From NCBI GenBank assembly GCA_947500845.1, contig CANMTP010000012.1, forward strand, positions 1 to 64,000: 64,000 nucleotides of DNA, read 5' to 3'. The translations under genes and the position numbers were made by a program. Shown here piece by piece: positions 32,971-41,573 of this stretch. The notes beneath the pieces were generated by a model. That model saw only the letters and a list, made by a program, of their open reading frames with translations. It was not told where the DNA came from and searched no databases. This DNA comes from an uncultured Aquimarina sp. (GTDB lineage Bacteria; Bacteroidota; Bacteroidia; Flavobacteriales; Flavobacteriaceae). Each line of letters starts with the position of its first letter. The first letter of the stretch is position 1.

Positions 32971-33255
32971 TCACATATGCTTTACCTCATCTGGCAACGT
33001 GTAAAAAGTAGGATGTCGATATACTTTATCCTGAGCAGGCTCAAAAAGTTCTCCACTATTTTCTGGATTCGAAGCAGTAATATGTTTTGACTCTACCACC
33101 CAGATACTTACTCCCTCATTCCTGCGAGTGTATACATCTCTTGCATTTTCTAACGCCATTTCTGCATCAGCAGCATGAAGGCTACCGAAATGACGATGCT
33201 CTAAACCATTTTTACTTCTTACAAATACTTCCCAAAGCGGCCAATTATTCTTCAT
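32971..33255 (-). CDS. paaB: PaaB, small subunit of phenylacetyl-CoA epoxidase
   Basis: A 94-residue subunit: PLWEVFVRSKNGLEHRHFGSLHAADAEMALENARDVYTRRNEGVSIWVVESKHITAS is the conserved PaaB core. It bridges the PaaA-PaaC complex and PaaE. Normal length. It follows paaA by 33 bp in the same operon. Confidence 0.95.
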   Translation of the reverse strand: MKNNWPLWEVFVRSKNGLEHRHFGSLHAADAEMALENARDVYTRRNEGVSIWVVESKHITASNPENSGELFEPAQDKVYRHPTFYTLPDEVKHM

Positions 33256-33288
33256 AATTATGAGTTTTGAATTCTGTATTCAGAATTA

Positions 33289-34269
33289 TCATATTGCTTT
33301 TTTAAGCTTTTTATCTTCTTGTTTTTTGGCATATGCCATAGCTGCATCTCGCACCCATTCTCCTTCTTCCCATGCATTGACCCTTGCCGAAAGTCTTTCT
33401 TTATTACAAGGACCATGACCTTTTACTACTTGCCAAAACTCATCCCAATCAATTTCCCCAAAATCATAGTGCCCAGTCTCTTCATTCCATTTCAAATCTG
33501 GATCAGGAATTGTAAGCCCTATTAAATCTGCTTGAGGAACAGTTTGATCTATGAACTGCTGACGTAGTTCATCGTTGGTTTTTCGTTTTAATTTCCATTT
33601 CATCGATTGCTCGGTATGCACTGATTCTGCATCTGTAGGTCCTAACATCATCAAGGATGGCCACCACCATCTGTTCAAAGCGTCTTGAGCCATTTCTTTT
33701 TGCTCTGATGTACCGTTGGCAAGTTTGGTCATGATCTCATATCCCTGACGTTGGTGAAAACTTTCTTCTTTACAAACACGAACCATAGCTCTTGCATATG
33801 GACCGTAAGAAGTACTACAAAGTGGAACCTGATTAATAATTGCAGCCCCATCAACCAACCATCCAATAGCACCAATATCTGCCCAGGTAATCGTAGGGTA
33901 ATTAAAGATACTTGAATATTTCGCCTTCCCGGTGTGTAATTGTTCATACAACTCGTCTCTCGAAATCCCAAGTGTCTCACAAGCACTATACAAGTACAAA
34001 CCGTGTCCTGCCTCATCCTGAACTTTCGCCAATAATGCAACCTTTCGACGTAAAGATGGCGCCCTGGTTATCCAATTTCCTTCAGGCAGCATTCCCACTA
34101 TTTCAGAATGTGCATGCTGCGAAATTTGCCGGATATGGGTTTGCCTATATTTCTCTGGCATCCAATCTTTAGGTTCAATTTTTTCATCTCTGGCAATTCT
34201 TTGCTCAAAAATTTCCTCAAGACTTCGAGTACCCTCGGTCCTAATGTTTTTTACTTCTTTTTCACTCAT
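33289..34269 (-). CDS. paaA: PaaA, catalytic di-iron subunit of phenylacetyl-CoA epoxidase
   Basis: A 326-residue catalytic subunit. The ferritin-like di-iron ligands are seen in [20 protein letters not shown] (about 91-110) and [17 protein letters not shown] (about 166-182), together with the upstream helix [16 protein letters not shown]. It adds one oxygen atom to phenylacetyl-CoA to form the 1,2-epoxide. Acidic N-terminus and basic C-terminus. It overlaps nothing; paaE lies 12 bp upstream. Confidence 0.95.
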   Translation of the reverse strand: MSEKEVKNIRTEGTRSLEEIFEQRIARDEKIEPKDWMPEKYRQTHIRQISQHAHSEIVGMLPEGNWITRAPSLRRKVALLAKVQDEAGHGLYLYSACETLGISRDELYEQLHTGKAKYSSIFNYPTITWADIGAIGWLVDGAAIINQVPLCSTSYGPYARAMVRVCKEESFHQRQGYEIMTKLANGTSEQKEMAQDALNRWWWPSLMMLGPTDAESVHTEQSMKWKLKRKTNDELRQQFIDQTVPQADLIGLTIPDPDLKWNEETGHYDFGEIDWDEFWQVVKGHGPCNKERLSARVNAWEEGEWVRDAAMAYAKKQEDKKLKKAI

Positions 34270-34281
34270 AACAATCGAGTT

Positions 34282-35355
34282 TTACACATCAAAATCAACG
34301 ACTACTTCTTCAGTTGTAGGCACAGCCTGACAAGACAACACAAGTCCTTTGGCCACTTCGTCTTCTTCTAATGCATAGTTAATTTTCATTTCTACAGCAC
34401 CTTCAACAACTTTACACTTACAGGTACTACAAACTCCTCCTTTACATGCAAAAGGCAAATCTGCTCCTGCTGCCAAGGCTCCATCTAAAATATTATCGTA
34501 ATCATCATCCATGGCGAAATGAAATTCTTTCCCTCCATCAATGATAGTAACTTTTGTTCCTTCAAATTTATGCTCTACTGCCTGAGCAGCTCTTTTTTTA
34601 TCTTCTTCAGTAGCTCCTGAAAAGAAAAGCTCATAATGAATTTTATCTTTGGACAGACCGGCTTTTTCTAACCCATCTCGAATAATGAAAATCATCTCCT
34701 CTGGGCCACAAACAAAACATTCATGAATATTGGTAACATCAAGTACCTTATCAGTTAGTTCTTGTATTTTTTCAGCAGTAAATCTTCCGTTAAGCAATGG
34801 GATATCTCGCTGTTCTTTCGTTAAAAAATAAAATATTTCTAACCTTCCAAAATAGGTATTCCTTAACGCTTCTATCTCTTCTTTAAAGATAATAGATTTA
34901 GCATTGCGATTCAAGTAAAAGAGCTTAAAAGTACTATTTGGCTCAGATGCCAAATGAGTTTTTATTATTGACAAAACAGGAGTAATCCCGCTTCCTGCTG
35001 CAAAAACCACATAATTCTTGGCAATAGAAGGTTCTACTTCTACAAAAAAGTTTCCCGCAGGTGGCATTAATTCTAATACGTCTCCTGCTTTTAAGGTATC
35101 ATTAGCATAATTTGAAAATATTCCGCCATGTATTCTCTTGACCGCAACCTGCCATTTATTCTCTAAAGGACTTGAGCAAAGAGAATAAGACCGTCTCACA
35201 TCATTACCATTAATAGATGCTTTAAGGGTAAGATGCTGACCTTGCTTAAACATGAATCTTTCTCTTAACTCCTCAGGAATATCAAAGGTGATAGCCGTAC
35301 AATCCTTGGTTTCCTTTTGAACTTCAGCAACCGATATGGGATAAAAGTCTGTCAT
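34282..35355 (-). CDS. paaE: PaaE, reductase of phenylacetyl-CoA epoxidase
   Basis: A 357-residue electron-transfer subunit. The N-terminal FAD/NAD(P) domains have FKQGQHLTLKASINGNDVRRSYSLCSSP and FAAGSGITPVLSIIKTHL, plus CFVCGPEEMIFII. The C-terminal plant-type 2Fe-2S domain has DLPFACKGGVCSTCKCKVVEGAVEM and LVLSCQAVPT with four cluster cysteines. It passes electrons from NADPH to PaaA. It is the first structural gene after the tetR regulator, and the intergenic region carries three palindromes and a Bacteroidota promoter. Confidence 0.95.
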   Translation of the reverse strand: MTDFYPISVAEVQKETKDCTAITFDIPEELRERFMFKQGQHLTLKASINGNDVRRSYSLCSSPLENKWQVAVKRIHGGIFSNYANDTLKAGDVLELMPPAGNFFVEVEPSIAKNYVVFAAGSGITPVLSIIKTHLASEPNSTFKLFYLNRNAKSIIFKEEIEALRNTYFGRLEIFYFLTKEQRDIPLLNGRFTAEKIQELTDKVLDVTNIHECFVCGPEEMIFIIRDGLEKAGLSKDKIHYELFFSGATEEDKKRAAQAVEHKFEGTKVTIIDGGKEFHFAMDDDYDNILDGALAAGADLPFACKGGVCSTCKCKVVEGAVEMKINYALEEDEVAKGLVLSCQAVPTTEEVVVDFDV

Positions 35356-35368
35356 ATATCTTCTTTAA

Positions 35369-35382
35369 CTATAACGTTATAG
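35369..35382. promoter_or_regulatory. perfect 14-bp palindrome near paaE start
   Basis: CTATAACGTTATAG is self-complementary, 14 bp before the paaE ATG and about at the predicted transcript start. Confidence 0.5.
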
Positions 35383-35387
35383 CTAAG

Positions 35388-35419
35388 CAAAACTAACAAT
35401 TGTTAGTTGTATACACAAA
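35388..35419 (-). promoter_or_regulatory. paaE promoter
   Basis: On the minus strand TTTG (35416-35419) is followed after 20 nt by TAGTTTTG (35388-35395). This fits the Bacteroidota TTTG/TAnnTTTG pattern closely. The expected start is near 35381, leaving a leader of about 25 nt. Two palindromes overlap both boxes. Confidence 0.65.
35391..35408. promoter_or_regulatory. candidate operator (perfect 18-bp palindrome)
   Basis: AACTAACAATTGTTAGTT is perfectly self-complementary and covers the -7 box and spacer of the paaE promoter. This is the usual geometry for TetR-type repression. A degenerate copy lies before the E2 gene (21079-21096). Confidence 0.7.
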
Positions 35420-35430
35420 TAATTATTTGT
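35415..35430. promoter_or_regulatory. perfect 16-bp palindrome at the -33 region
   Basis: ACAAATAATTATTTGT is self-complementary and overlaps the -33 TTTG of the paaE promoter. It could be a second regulator site or a chance AT-rich palindrome. Confidence 0.45.
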
Positions 35431-35456
35431 TAATTTTCAGCATAACGAAGCATCGA

Positions 35457-36026
35457 TCACACCATCCCTTTTAGTAAAACCGAGACCATGTCATGTTTTA
35501 ATATCTCGGCATCGATGTTTTTTTGTTTTGGATACCATAAATAAAGTGTTCTTAAGGTAGAAAGTGTAGAAAAAACCATAATCTCTATGTTAAACGGCCT
35601 TATCTCTCCTTGATCTACGCCTTTTTTTACAATGTTTCTAAAATTTTCTTCATAATCATGACGCATTTTTTCAAAATACTGAAGATTTTCTTCCTCCAGG
35701 TGCATCCAGTCATTATTGAGAGAAGCCAAGCCATCTGCATTGCTAAGGGTAACATCTATATGTAAATCTATAATCTTTTCCAGTTTTTGAGTAGCTTCCT
35801 TATTTGAGTTTGCAATTTGGTTCATTCCGTCTGTAAACTTTTCTGCCAGATCGATAATTATTGTAGATAAAATTTCTTGTTTAGACTGAATGTGATTATA
35901 CAAGCTTGCAGCCTTTATCCCCATAGCTTTTGCCAAATCTCTCATAGTCACTGCACTATATCCTTTTTCTTTGAAAAGAATAGCGGCAGCGTTTATAATT
36001 TCTTGCTTTCTACTTTCAGGCTTCAT
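35457..36026 (-). CDS. TetR-family regulator (PaaR candidate)
   Basis: A 189-residue repressor. The N-terminal helix-turn-helix is AAAILFKEKGYSAVTMRDLAKAMGIKAASLYNHIQSKQEIL (about 12-52). The rest is a helical ligand-binding domain (DGLASLNNDWMHLEEENLQYFEKM...). It is encoded immediately upstream of paaE on the same strand, so it is a likely regulator of the paa genes, probably released by phenylacetyl-CoA as in other TetR-type PaaR proteins. That is inference. ATG at 36026 is chosen; the longer frame begins with TTG at 36053. Confidence 0.85.
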   Translation of the reverse strand: MKPESRKQEIINAAAILFKEKGYSAVTMRDLAKAMGIKAASLYNHIQSKQEILSTIIIDLAEKFTDGMNQIANSNKEATQKLEKIIDLHIDVTLSNADGLASLNNDWMHLEEENLQYFEKMRHDYEENFRNIVKKGVDQGEIRPFNIEIMVFSTLSTLRTLYLWYPKQKNIDAEILKHDMVSVLLKGMV

Positions 36027-36158
36027 AAATGTTTTCCTTAGTTTTCCTACCAAAAATAAATTTTAATCTGTTATTACATATATTTTTTCAAGTAAAAACC
36101 TGAATTCTAATAAATTTATTATTTTAACACACATCTTTTTATAAAAGCAAACATACTT

Positions 36159-36602
36159 ATGAAATCCTTAACCCTTATAGTATTTTCTTTAGCCTTATTA
36201 TCAAACACAAAAACATGCGTCAGTAAGACTATAAAGAAAAATAATAACCCAGAAAGTACAATTCAAGAAACTGAAAAAAAGAAATATTATATAAATTCTC
36301 TTAACGGAAAAGATGTTTCTGAAGAAAAGCTCTATATAATTTTTAATAATAAAGACACCTCTATTTCAGGATATGCTGGCTGCAATACATTTTCGAGCCA
36401 ATATACCATTAATGATGATAGTATTTCAATAGGATTCCCAATAGCTACCAAAATGTATTGTGAAAAAAAAGTTGCCTTAGAACAAGAATTTTTCAAAGCC
36501 CTATTAGAAATAAAAACCAAGACTGTAACTGATGATGTACTGCTTCTAAAGGATAAAAATGGAAATAAATTATTATCAGGAACACTAAAACTTGATCAAT
36601 AG
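36159..36602 (+). CDS. META-domain (HslJ-like) exported protein
   Basis: A 147-residue secreted or lipid-anchored protein with an N-terminal hydrophobic signal (SLTLIVFSLALLSNTKTC; a Cys at 20 could be a lipobox). Residues 43-147 are a META domain: YYINSLNGKDVS, KLYIIFNNKDTSISGYAGCNTFSSQYTINDDSISIG, then ATKMYCEKKVALEQEFFKALLEI. META domains are linked with heat-shock or motility functions; the precise role is unknown. It is divergent from tetR. Confidence 0.75.
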   Translation: MKSLTLIVFSLALLSNTKTCVSKTIKKNNNPESTIQETEKKKYYINSLNGKDVSEEKLYIIFNNKDTSISGYAGCNTFSSQYTINDDSISIGFPIATKMYCEKKVALEQEFFKALLEIKTKTVTDDVLLLKDKNGNKLLSGTLKLDQ

Positions 36603-36606
36603 GTTC

Positions 36607-36637
36607 AGATTCTGTTTGATAAGTACAATCAGAATCT
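36607..36637. terminator. hairpin between convergent genes
   Basis: AGATTCTG (36607-36614) pairs with CAGAATCT (36630-36637). The minus-side arm contains the stop codon of the protease gene. It probably ends both transcripts. Confidence 0.55.
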
Positions 36638-38332
36638 TTGATTCACAATTACTTTTTTTGTAAACGAAGTACCGTCTGAGGTATTTGTAATATAAATGAA
36701 ATACATCCCAGACGCTCTATCTGTTAAATCGATAGTCTCATCATCTAGTAGCAGTCGCCCAGATGTTATTTCCCGACCTGCCATATCGTAGACATTATAG
36801 TCTAATATTTTATTTGCTCCATTTGAAACAGTAACCATAGCTTTCGAAACGTCGAAAAAGACTGAAATTGCTTCCTCTTCTACGGGGGGATTTCCGCCAT
36901 TCAACTCTTGAGAAAGCATATCTAAAGTTTCTTTTCCAGTATTTGACGGATCTAGCCAATTTGAAAGTCTTGTTGATTCTGAATTACCAAAGTCCCATGA
37001 AACCCCTAATCTGCCGTAATAATCGGGTTCATTATTATCATTGGTATTGACACAGGCTGCACCACCTCCTGCTAACTGACCTACAATTCTCCCACTGGGG
37101 TCAAAAAGAGCAGAACCCGAAGATCCACTCTCTGTTACTCCTAAGTCCCAATCGCGAACTTCCCAGGAATCGACTGGCGCCTGAATACCACCAATAAAAA
37201 CTTCTTCTCTTTTAGTTAAAGGACTATTTTCTCTACAAACTTTCATAATATCTCCTAGGGGGTGATGAATACCCACGCCAAAATCAGGAGTATTATCCGT
37301 TTTATCCCAACCAGCCCATTCTAAATCCCACGATGGATTTAATCCACCAGTAATTTCAACCAACTCAAAATCTGATTCTGGATTTGATGCCAATATTCTA
37401 GCACCACTAGTTGTCTGATAATAATTTTCGGGGCCGTTACTTATACTTTCGCTTGACAAGGCACATACTGTATTTGTACTGATCCAATTGAATCTAAATG
37501 CCCAGATCGATTCTCCTCCAGAGCAATGATTAGCGGTTAGAAAATAAGGAGCTTTGTCATTATTTGTATTGTTTATTAAAGTACCCGTACAGAAACCTGT
37601 GCCATTGACTAATATAAGCCCCACCGCTTTCTTGAGCCGATCCTTTAGTGCATCATAATCATTCCCTATTGGACAGTTAACGTCTAGATTACAATTACCA
37701 GAATCATTGATTGCTTTTCCTTCTATCTCTCTGGTCGTTAACGTTCTGTACCCATGTACTACTTTCGAAATATTCAACTCTCCTTGCCCCTTTACCGAAG
37801 CAGGTTCATAATATTCTATCCACACATTTTCACCTTGGACCAACCAAGTGCCCAGCATTTCATCTGGTCTGTTGAAAATATTAGTATATGCACCCAATAA
37901 ATCTGACTTATCATTATTGTAAAGATAAATAGTAGCGCCTCGAGGGATTTTATAAGTATCAAAAATAAAGTTTAAGGTTTTGGCTCCTTTAGAAATAATA
38001 TTAATCCTCCATATTCTACTTTTATCTGGTAAAACATCCCAAACTCCAGAATTATCTAATCCCAGATTTACCTTAAATTCGTATCCAAATCTCCAAGGTC
38101 TTGATTTATCAACGTCATTTTTGGCATCCTCGGCTTTGATACGATTAAGATCAAAAGCTTTCATCACAACAGGAGTACTGCTTTTCTTACCGGCAAGTTG
38201 CCAACTTTTGGGCTTTCCCTCATTGGTTACCTGGGCTTTCATTACAAAAGCAGAGAATACAAAAATGTACAGTAATATCAATCTCAAATCAGAGATTTTA
38301 ATTAGTAGATTCAAATTTGACGTTTTCGACAT
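36629..38332 (-). CDS. secreted trypsin-like serine protease with T9SS sorting domain
   Basis: A 567-residue secreted protease related to lysyl endopeptidase. A signal peptide ends at about residue 33 (VFSAFVMKAQ). The N-terminal domain (about 60-190) is a beta-rich propeptide-like region. The catalytic part has GTGFCTGTLINNT and APYFLTANHCSGG (His), DFELVEI (Asp) and ESGSSGSALFDPSGRIVGQLAGGG (Ser). A ~75-residue Por-type sorting tail ends in DYNVYDMAGREITSGRL and MYFIYITNTSDGTSFTKKVIVNQ, directing T9SS export. ATG at 38332 was preferred to the GTG at 38341. Confidence 0.85.
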   Translation of the reverse strand: MSKTSNLNLLIKISDLRLILLYIFVFSAFVMKAQVTNEGKPKSWQLAGKKSSTPVVMKAFDLNRIKAEDAKNDVDKSRPWRFGYEFKVNLGLDNSGVWDVLPDKSRIWRINIISKGAKTLNFIFDTYKIPRGATIYLYNNDKSDLLGAYTNIFNRPDEMLGTWLVQGENVWIEYYEPASVKGQGELNISKVVHGYRTLTTREIEGKAINDSGNCNLDVNCPIGNDYDALKDRLKKAVGLILVNGTGFCTGTLINNTNNDKAPYFLTANHCSGGESIWAFRFNWISTNTVCALSSESISNGPENYYQTTSGARILASNPESDFELVEITGGLNPSWDLEWAGWDKTDNTPDFGVGIHHPLGDIMKVCRENSPLTKREEVFIGGIQAPVDSWEVRDWDLGVTESGSSGSALFDPSGRIVGQLAGGGAACVNTNDNNEPDYYGRLGVSWDFGNSESTRLSNWLDPSNTGKETLDMLSQELNGGNPPVEEEAISVFFDVSKAMVTVSNGANKILDYNVYDMAGREITSGRLLLDDETIDLTDRASGMYFIYITNTSDGTSFTKKVIVNQRF

Positions 38333-38729
38333 ACTTTGCACTTAGCTAAAACTATTCATTTCACTCTAACAGATTTTCGAAAAACGTGAAACTGTATAAA
38401 AGCTTTTTTTAATAAATAGCACATGAAATACAAAAATTCCTAAACATTTTAAGTCAGTTAGGACTCTGACTTTTTGATTAGTACAAAGATATGGATATAA
38501 TATTAACGAATCTAAATCTTTACTATTGCAAAAAAAATTCCAAATTTTAACTTTGAAACCTGATAGTTAACTATCTTATATTCTCATTATCATTATTGAT
38601 TTGTAACGACTAATATAGAAGAGTTTTTTAAGAAAAAAGAAATTTCAGTCATTTGACGCAGTAAAAAAGGTCATTTACCCCTATGAGGTCGTAAGAACAA
38701 ACTTTATTTTTACTTAAAAAACAAATTAA
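38333..38729. other. divergent intergenic region with palindrome
   Basis: About 400 bp between the protease and the 108-residue orphan. It contains a perfect palindrome GATAGTTAACTATC at 38562-38575 and the candidate protease promoter. No gene. Confidence 0.4.
38485..38517 (-). promoter_or_regulatory. candidate promoter for the secreted protease
   Basis: On the minus strand TATCTTTG (38485-38492) fits TAnnTTTG. About 21 nt upstream lies TTTA (38514-38517) in place of TTTG. This would give a leader of about 150 nt. Confidence 0.35.
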
Positions 38730-39056
38730 ATGGCACAATCATCTTTTCAAGTAGCAACATATTCCTATTATAATTGGTCTTCCAGAGGCAACGGAAAAAC
38801 AAACCTTATTCTTAGAGGCACAGCAGGACAAACATGTTCAGTTTGGTTTAGAGAAAATCCTGACGAGGTCTTGCCAGAAGCCACTCAATCAGGATCGTAT
38901 TATGCATTCTACTATCATCATTACCAGCTTCAACACCTGATCGATATGCTTAGAAACGAAAGTCCTATTTTTGTTTATTTCAACAATGATAATGGTTTTA
39001 ATAACTCGCGTATTTCTACAGCTGATGAACCTATTGGTGAAGGAGAGTTAAGTTAA
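38730..39056 (+). CDS. hypothetical protein
   Basis: A 108-residue protein rich in Tyr, Ser, Asn and Trp (FQVATYSYYNWSSRGNGKTNLIL..., then SYYAFYYHHYQLQHLIDMLRNESPIFVYFNNDNGFNN). No signal peptide or known motif. The composition is that of a small beta-fold protein. Its 3' end overlaps that of the TonB receptor gene by 4 bp in convergent orientation, so it was probably added later. Function unknown. Confidence 0.5.
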   Translation: MAQSSFQVATYSYYNWSSRGNGKTNLILRGTAGQTCSVWFRENPDEVLPEATQSGSYYAFYYHHYQLQHLIDMLRNESPIFVYFNNDNGFNNSRISTADEPIGEGELS

Positions 39057-41572
39057 AAATTCATTTTAATTGATACATTAGGAACTATACCTAAGGAGCG
39101 TTGAACAAATTCTTGCGGTGTTCTATTCGTATTTAACCGATAATAATTATTGATAGTGTTTTCTTGATCAAATACATTCCAGACAGAAGCTCCCAAATTA
39201 AGAGTGTATGGTGTAGCAAATCTTATCTGGTACATTGCTGATACATCAAATCTGAAATAATCATCTAGCCGTTCTGCATTAGCAGTATTATAGTTCAGAT
39301 CCCCCTGGTTATCCACTTCATTGCCAAACACTAATGAGGTGGTAGGTCTGCCCGTGCGCCAGTTAAACCCTGCTGCCAATTGTAAATCCCTAGATTTAAA
39401 AGAGATTCCTGAAGAGATGGAATGTGTTGTATCAAAATTACTAGGAAAAGTTTCTTCTGGCAAAGCATCAAAATTATATTCGCTTTTTAAGTAGGAATAA
39501 CTCGACCAAAAATTAAAACCTCCCCAGCGTTTTCTAAATAAAAAATCTATTCCATAGGCATCATAACTCCCTTTTTCTCTTACAAATTCATAAGCATTAG
39601 TAAAACCTTGGCTTCTGGTAGTTATTCCGTCTACATACTTGTAATATCCTTCTACATTTAAAAGCCAACCTTTTTTTTCAAACTGCAAACCAGATGAAAT
39701 TTGCTTACTTCTTATAATGGGTATAGAATCATTATCGGTCAATTGCCATCTACGGTTTTCTATGCCCAAAAAATCATTTTGAAAATTGATGATCTTTGAA
39801 GTACTTTGATGTTTTAATTCGCCCTGTATTTCAAAGGTTAAGTCCCTTGCAATTTTTTGGTTAAAATTAATTCTAGGCTCTACAATAGATTTAGAAAATT
39901 TATCAAGGTAGTTGTAGCGAACGCCTAAATCTAAATACGTTTTTCGGTTATGGGATCCAAAATGCAGTTGGGTAAAAACGCTATGAGTTCTTAAAACATC
40001 TACAAAGAAATCCCTAAAAACAGGGTCGTCAACATCATCGAGATTGGTCACTGCTGTTTCGGTAAAATGATATCCGTTTTGCCATTCTAACCGATCAGAA
40101 ATATTATAAAAAGCATGTGCTCTTATTCCTGTTTCAGAAACGATATTTTCTTGAAGAAAACGTTGTGATCGTGCAAGATTAACATTAAATGCCTGTAATT
40201 TGTAATCTGTATTGTACGCTTGTAAAACTGTACTAAATCTATCATTCCAGGTTCTTTTATATTGAAGTCCTCCTGCGATACTATTCTGGGATAAACTACT
40301 CTCCCTGGATCTTTCGATAGTATTTATTATTGAACTTTCAGTATAAACCAATTCATTGGCTACCCCTATAAAATTGAGTCTTAACTCACTCTTATCATTA
40401 ATTTTATAAAGCCATCGTAAGGATGCATCATAAAAGTCAAACATTTTGTCTGAATTTGTTATGTTTACCTCGTTGTTCTCTACTTCAGTGTTTTGAGCTA
40501 TTCTATCGAAGTACGCATCATAGGTTGGGGTTTCCGCAAAATTACTCAATGCTTTTCTAACCGCTACCTGTACAGACGATTTTTTTCCGATGGGTGTATC
40601 TATAAAACCGTTTGTATCAATGAAACTGGCACTAATTTTTCCTGTAAAATGGTCGGTTAACTCAGTATCAGTGCGCATAGCAATTGTACTGGAAACCCCC
40701 TCGGTATATGCAGCTGAAGTTCCATTTTTTAGAAGCGTAACCTTTTCTGTAATATTAGGGTTAAATATCGATATGAGGCCAAAAAAATGACCTGATTGAT
40801 ACATTTTAATGTCATCCCATAATATGAGATTTTGATCATGCGTGCCTCCCCGCACATTAATATTGGAAACTGTTTCATTGACACTCTGTATTCCTGGAAA
40901 TGCCTGGACGGATTGAAGTACATCTGACTCAATAAGACCAGGTAGTATACTAAATTCAGAAAAATCTATTCGTAATCCCCCATCTTTCATTTTATCGATT
41001 CCCTGAACGATAAATCCAGAAATAATAATCTCTGATAGCGTTTCTTCTTTCGGCAACAGTTTAATATCCAAGCAGGGCGTATTAGAAAGAATATCAAAAA
41101 AAAATTCATTGGTTTGAAACCCTACATAGGTAATAGATAGTACCCCAGATTTCTTTTTGGTTTTCAGTTCAAAATATCCTTTCTTATCAGTTGTTGTACC
41201 TTTTTTACCAAACATCACATTAGCAAAAGCTAAGGGTTCTCCTGAAACATTGCTTTGAATGTAGCCGCATATCCGAAACTCTTTGGTTGGCTCACTAATT
41301 AAAACAAAATTATCTTCGGTTACAGTAAATTGGAAAGCAGTATTTTTTTGTAAATGTGCTATGGCTTGACTAAATGATAAATTAGAATCTGGGAGGATAA
41401 TCATCTCTCCTCCTATTACATCTTTATCGTAATTAAAATGATAACCATATTGTTCTTCAAACTGTAGTAAGAGTTCTTCTAAAGGAACCTGATTGTTTTC
41501 ATCCTGACCCATAAGAGACGTAGATGATAAAACTATCATAATCAACTGCATTAATAGCCCCCAATATTTCAC
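39053..41572 (-). CDS. TonB-dependent receptor with STN domain
   Basis: An 839-residue outer-membrane receptor. After the signal peptide (LMQLIMIVLSSTSLMGQ) comes an STN domain (about 28-92, PLEELLLQFEEQYGYHFNYDKD..), then a carboxypeptidase D-like strand domain (ICGYIQSNVSGEPLAFANVMFGKKGTTTDKKGYFELKTKKKSGVLSITYVGFQ), a plug (INVRGGTHDQNLILWDDIKMYQSGHFFGLISIFNPNITEKVTLLKNG) and a beta-barrel. It ends in aromatic VSIKMNF. The STN domain is the usual signal connector to a FecR-type anti-sigma factor, encoded just upstream. No SusD partner follows; the ligand is unknown. Confidence 0.88.
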   Translation of the reverse strand: MKYWGLLMQLIMIVLSSTSLMGQDENNQVPLEELLLQFEEQYGYHFNYDKDVIGGEMIILPDSNLSFSQAIAHLQKNTAFQFTVTEDNFVLISEPTKEFRICGYIQSNVSGEPLAFANVMFGKKGTTTDKKGYFELKTKKKSGVLSITYVGFQTNEFFFDILSNTPCLDIKLLPKEETLSEIIISGFIVQGIDKMKDGGLRIDFSEFSILPGLIESDVLQSVQAFPGIQSVNETVSNINVRGGTHDQNLILWDDIKMYQSGHFFGLISIFNPNITEKVTLLKNGTSAAYTEGVSSTIAMRTDTELTDHFTGKISASFIDTNGFIDTPIGKKSSVQVAVRKALSNFAETPTYDAYFDRIAQNTEVENNEVNITNSDKMFDFYDASLRWLYKINDKSELRLNFIGVANELVYTESSIINTIERSRESSLSQNSIAGGLQYKRTWNDRFSTVLQAYNTDYKLQAFNVNLARSQRFLQENIVSETGIRAHAFYNISDRLEWQNGYHFTETAVTNLDDVDDPVFRDFFVDVLRTHSVFTQLHFGSHNRKTYLDLGVRYNYLDKFSKSIVEPRINFNQKIARDLTFEIQGELKHQSTSKIINFQNDFLGIENRRWQLTDNDSIPIIRSKQISSGLQFEKKGWLLNVEGYYKYVDGITTRSQGFTNAYEFVREKGSYDAYGIDFLFRKRWGGFNFWSSYSYLKSEYNFDALPEETFPSNFDTTHSISSGISFKSRDLQLAAGFNWRTGRPTTSLVFGNEVDNQGDLNYNTANAERLDDYFRFDVSAMYQIRFATPYTLNLGASVWNVFDQENTINNYYRLNTNRTPQEFVQRSLGIVPNVSIKMNF

Positions 41573-41573
41573 C

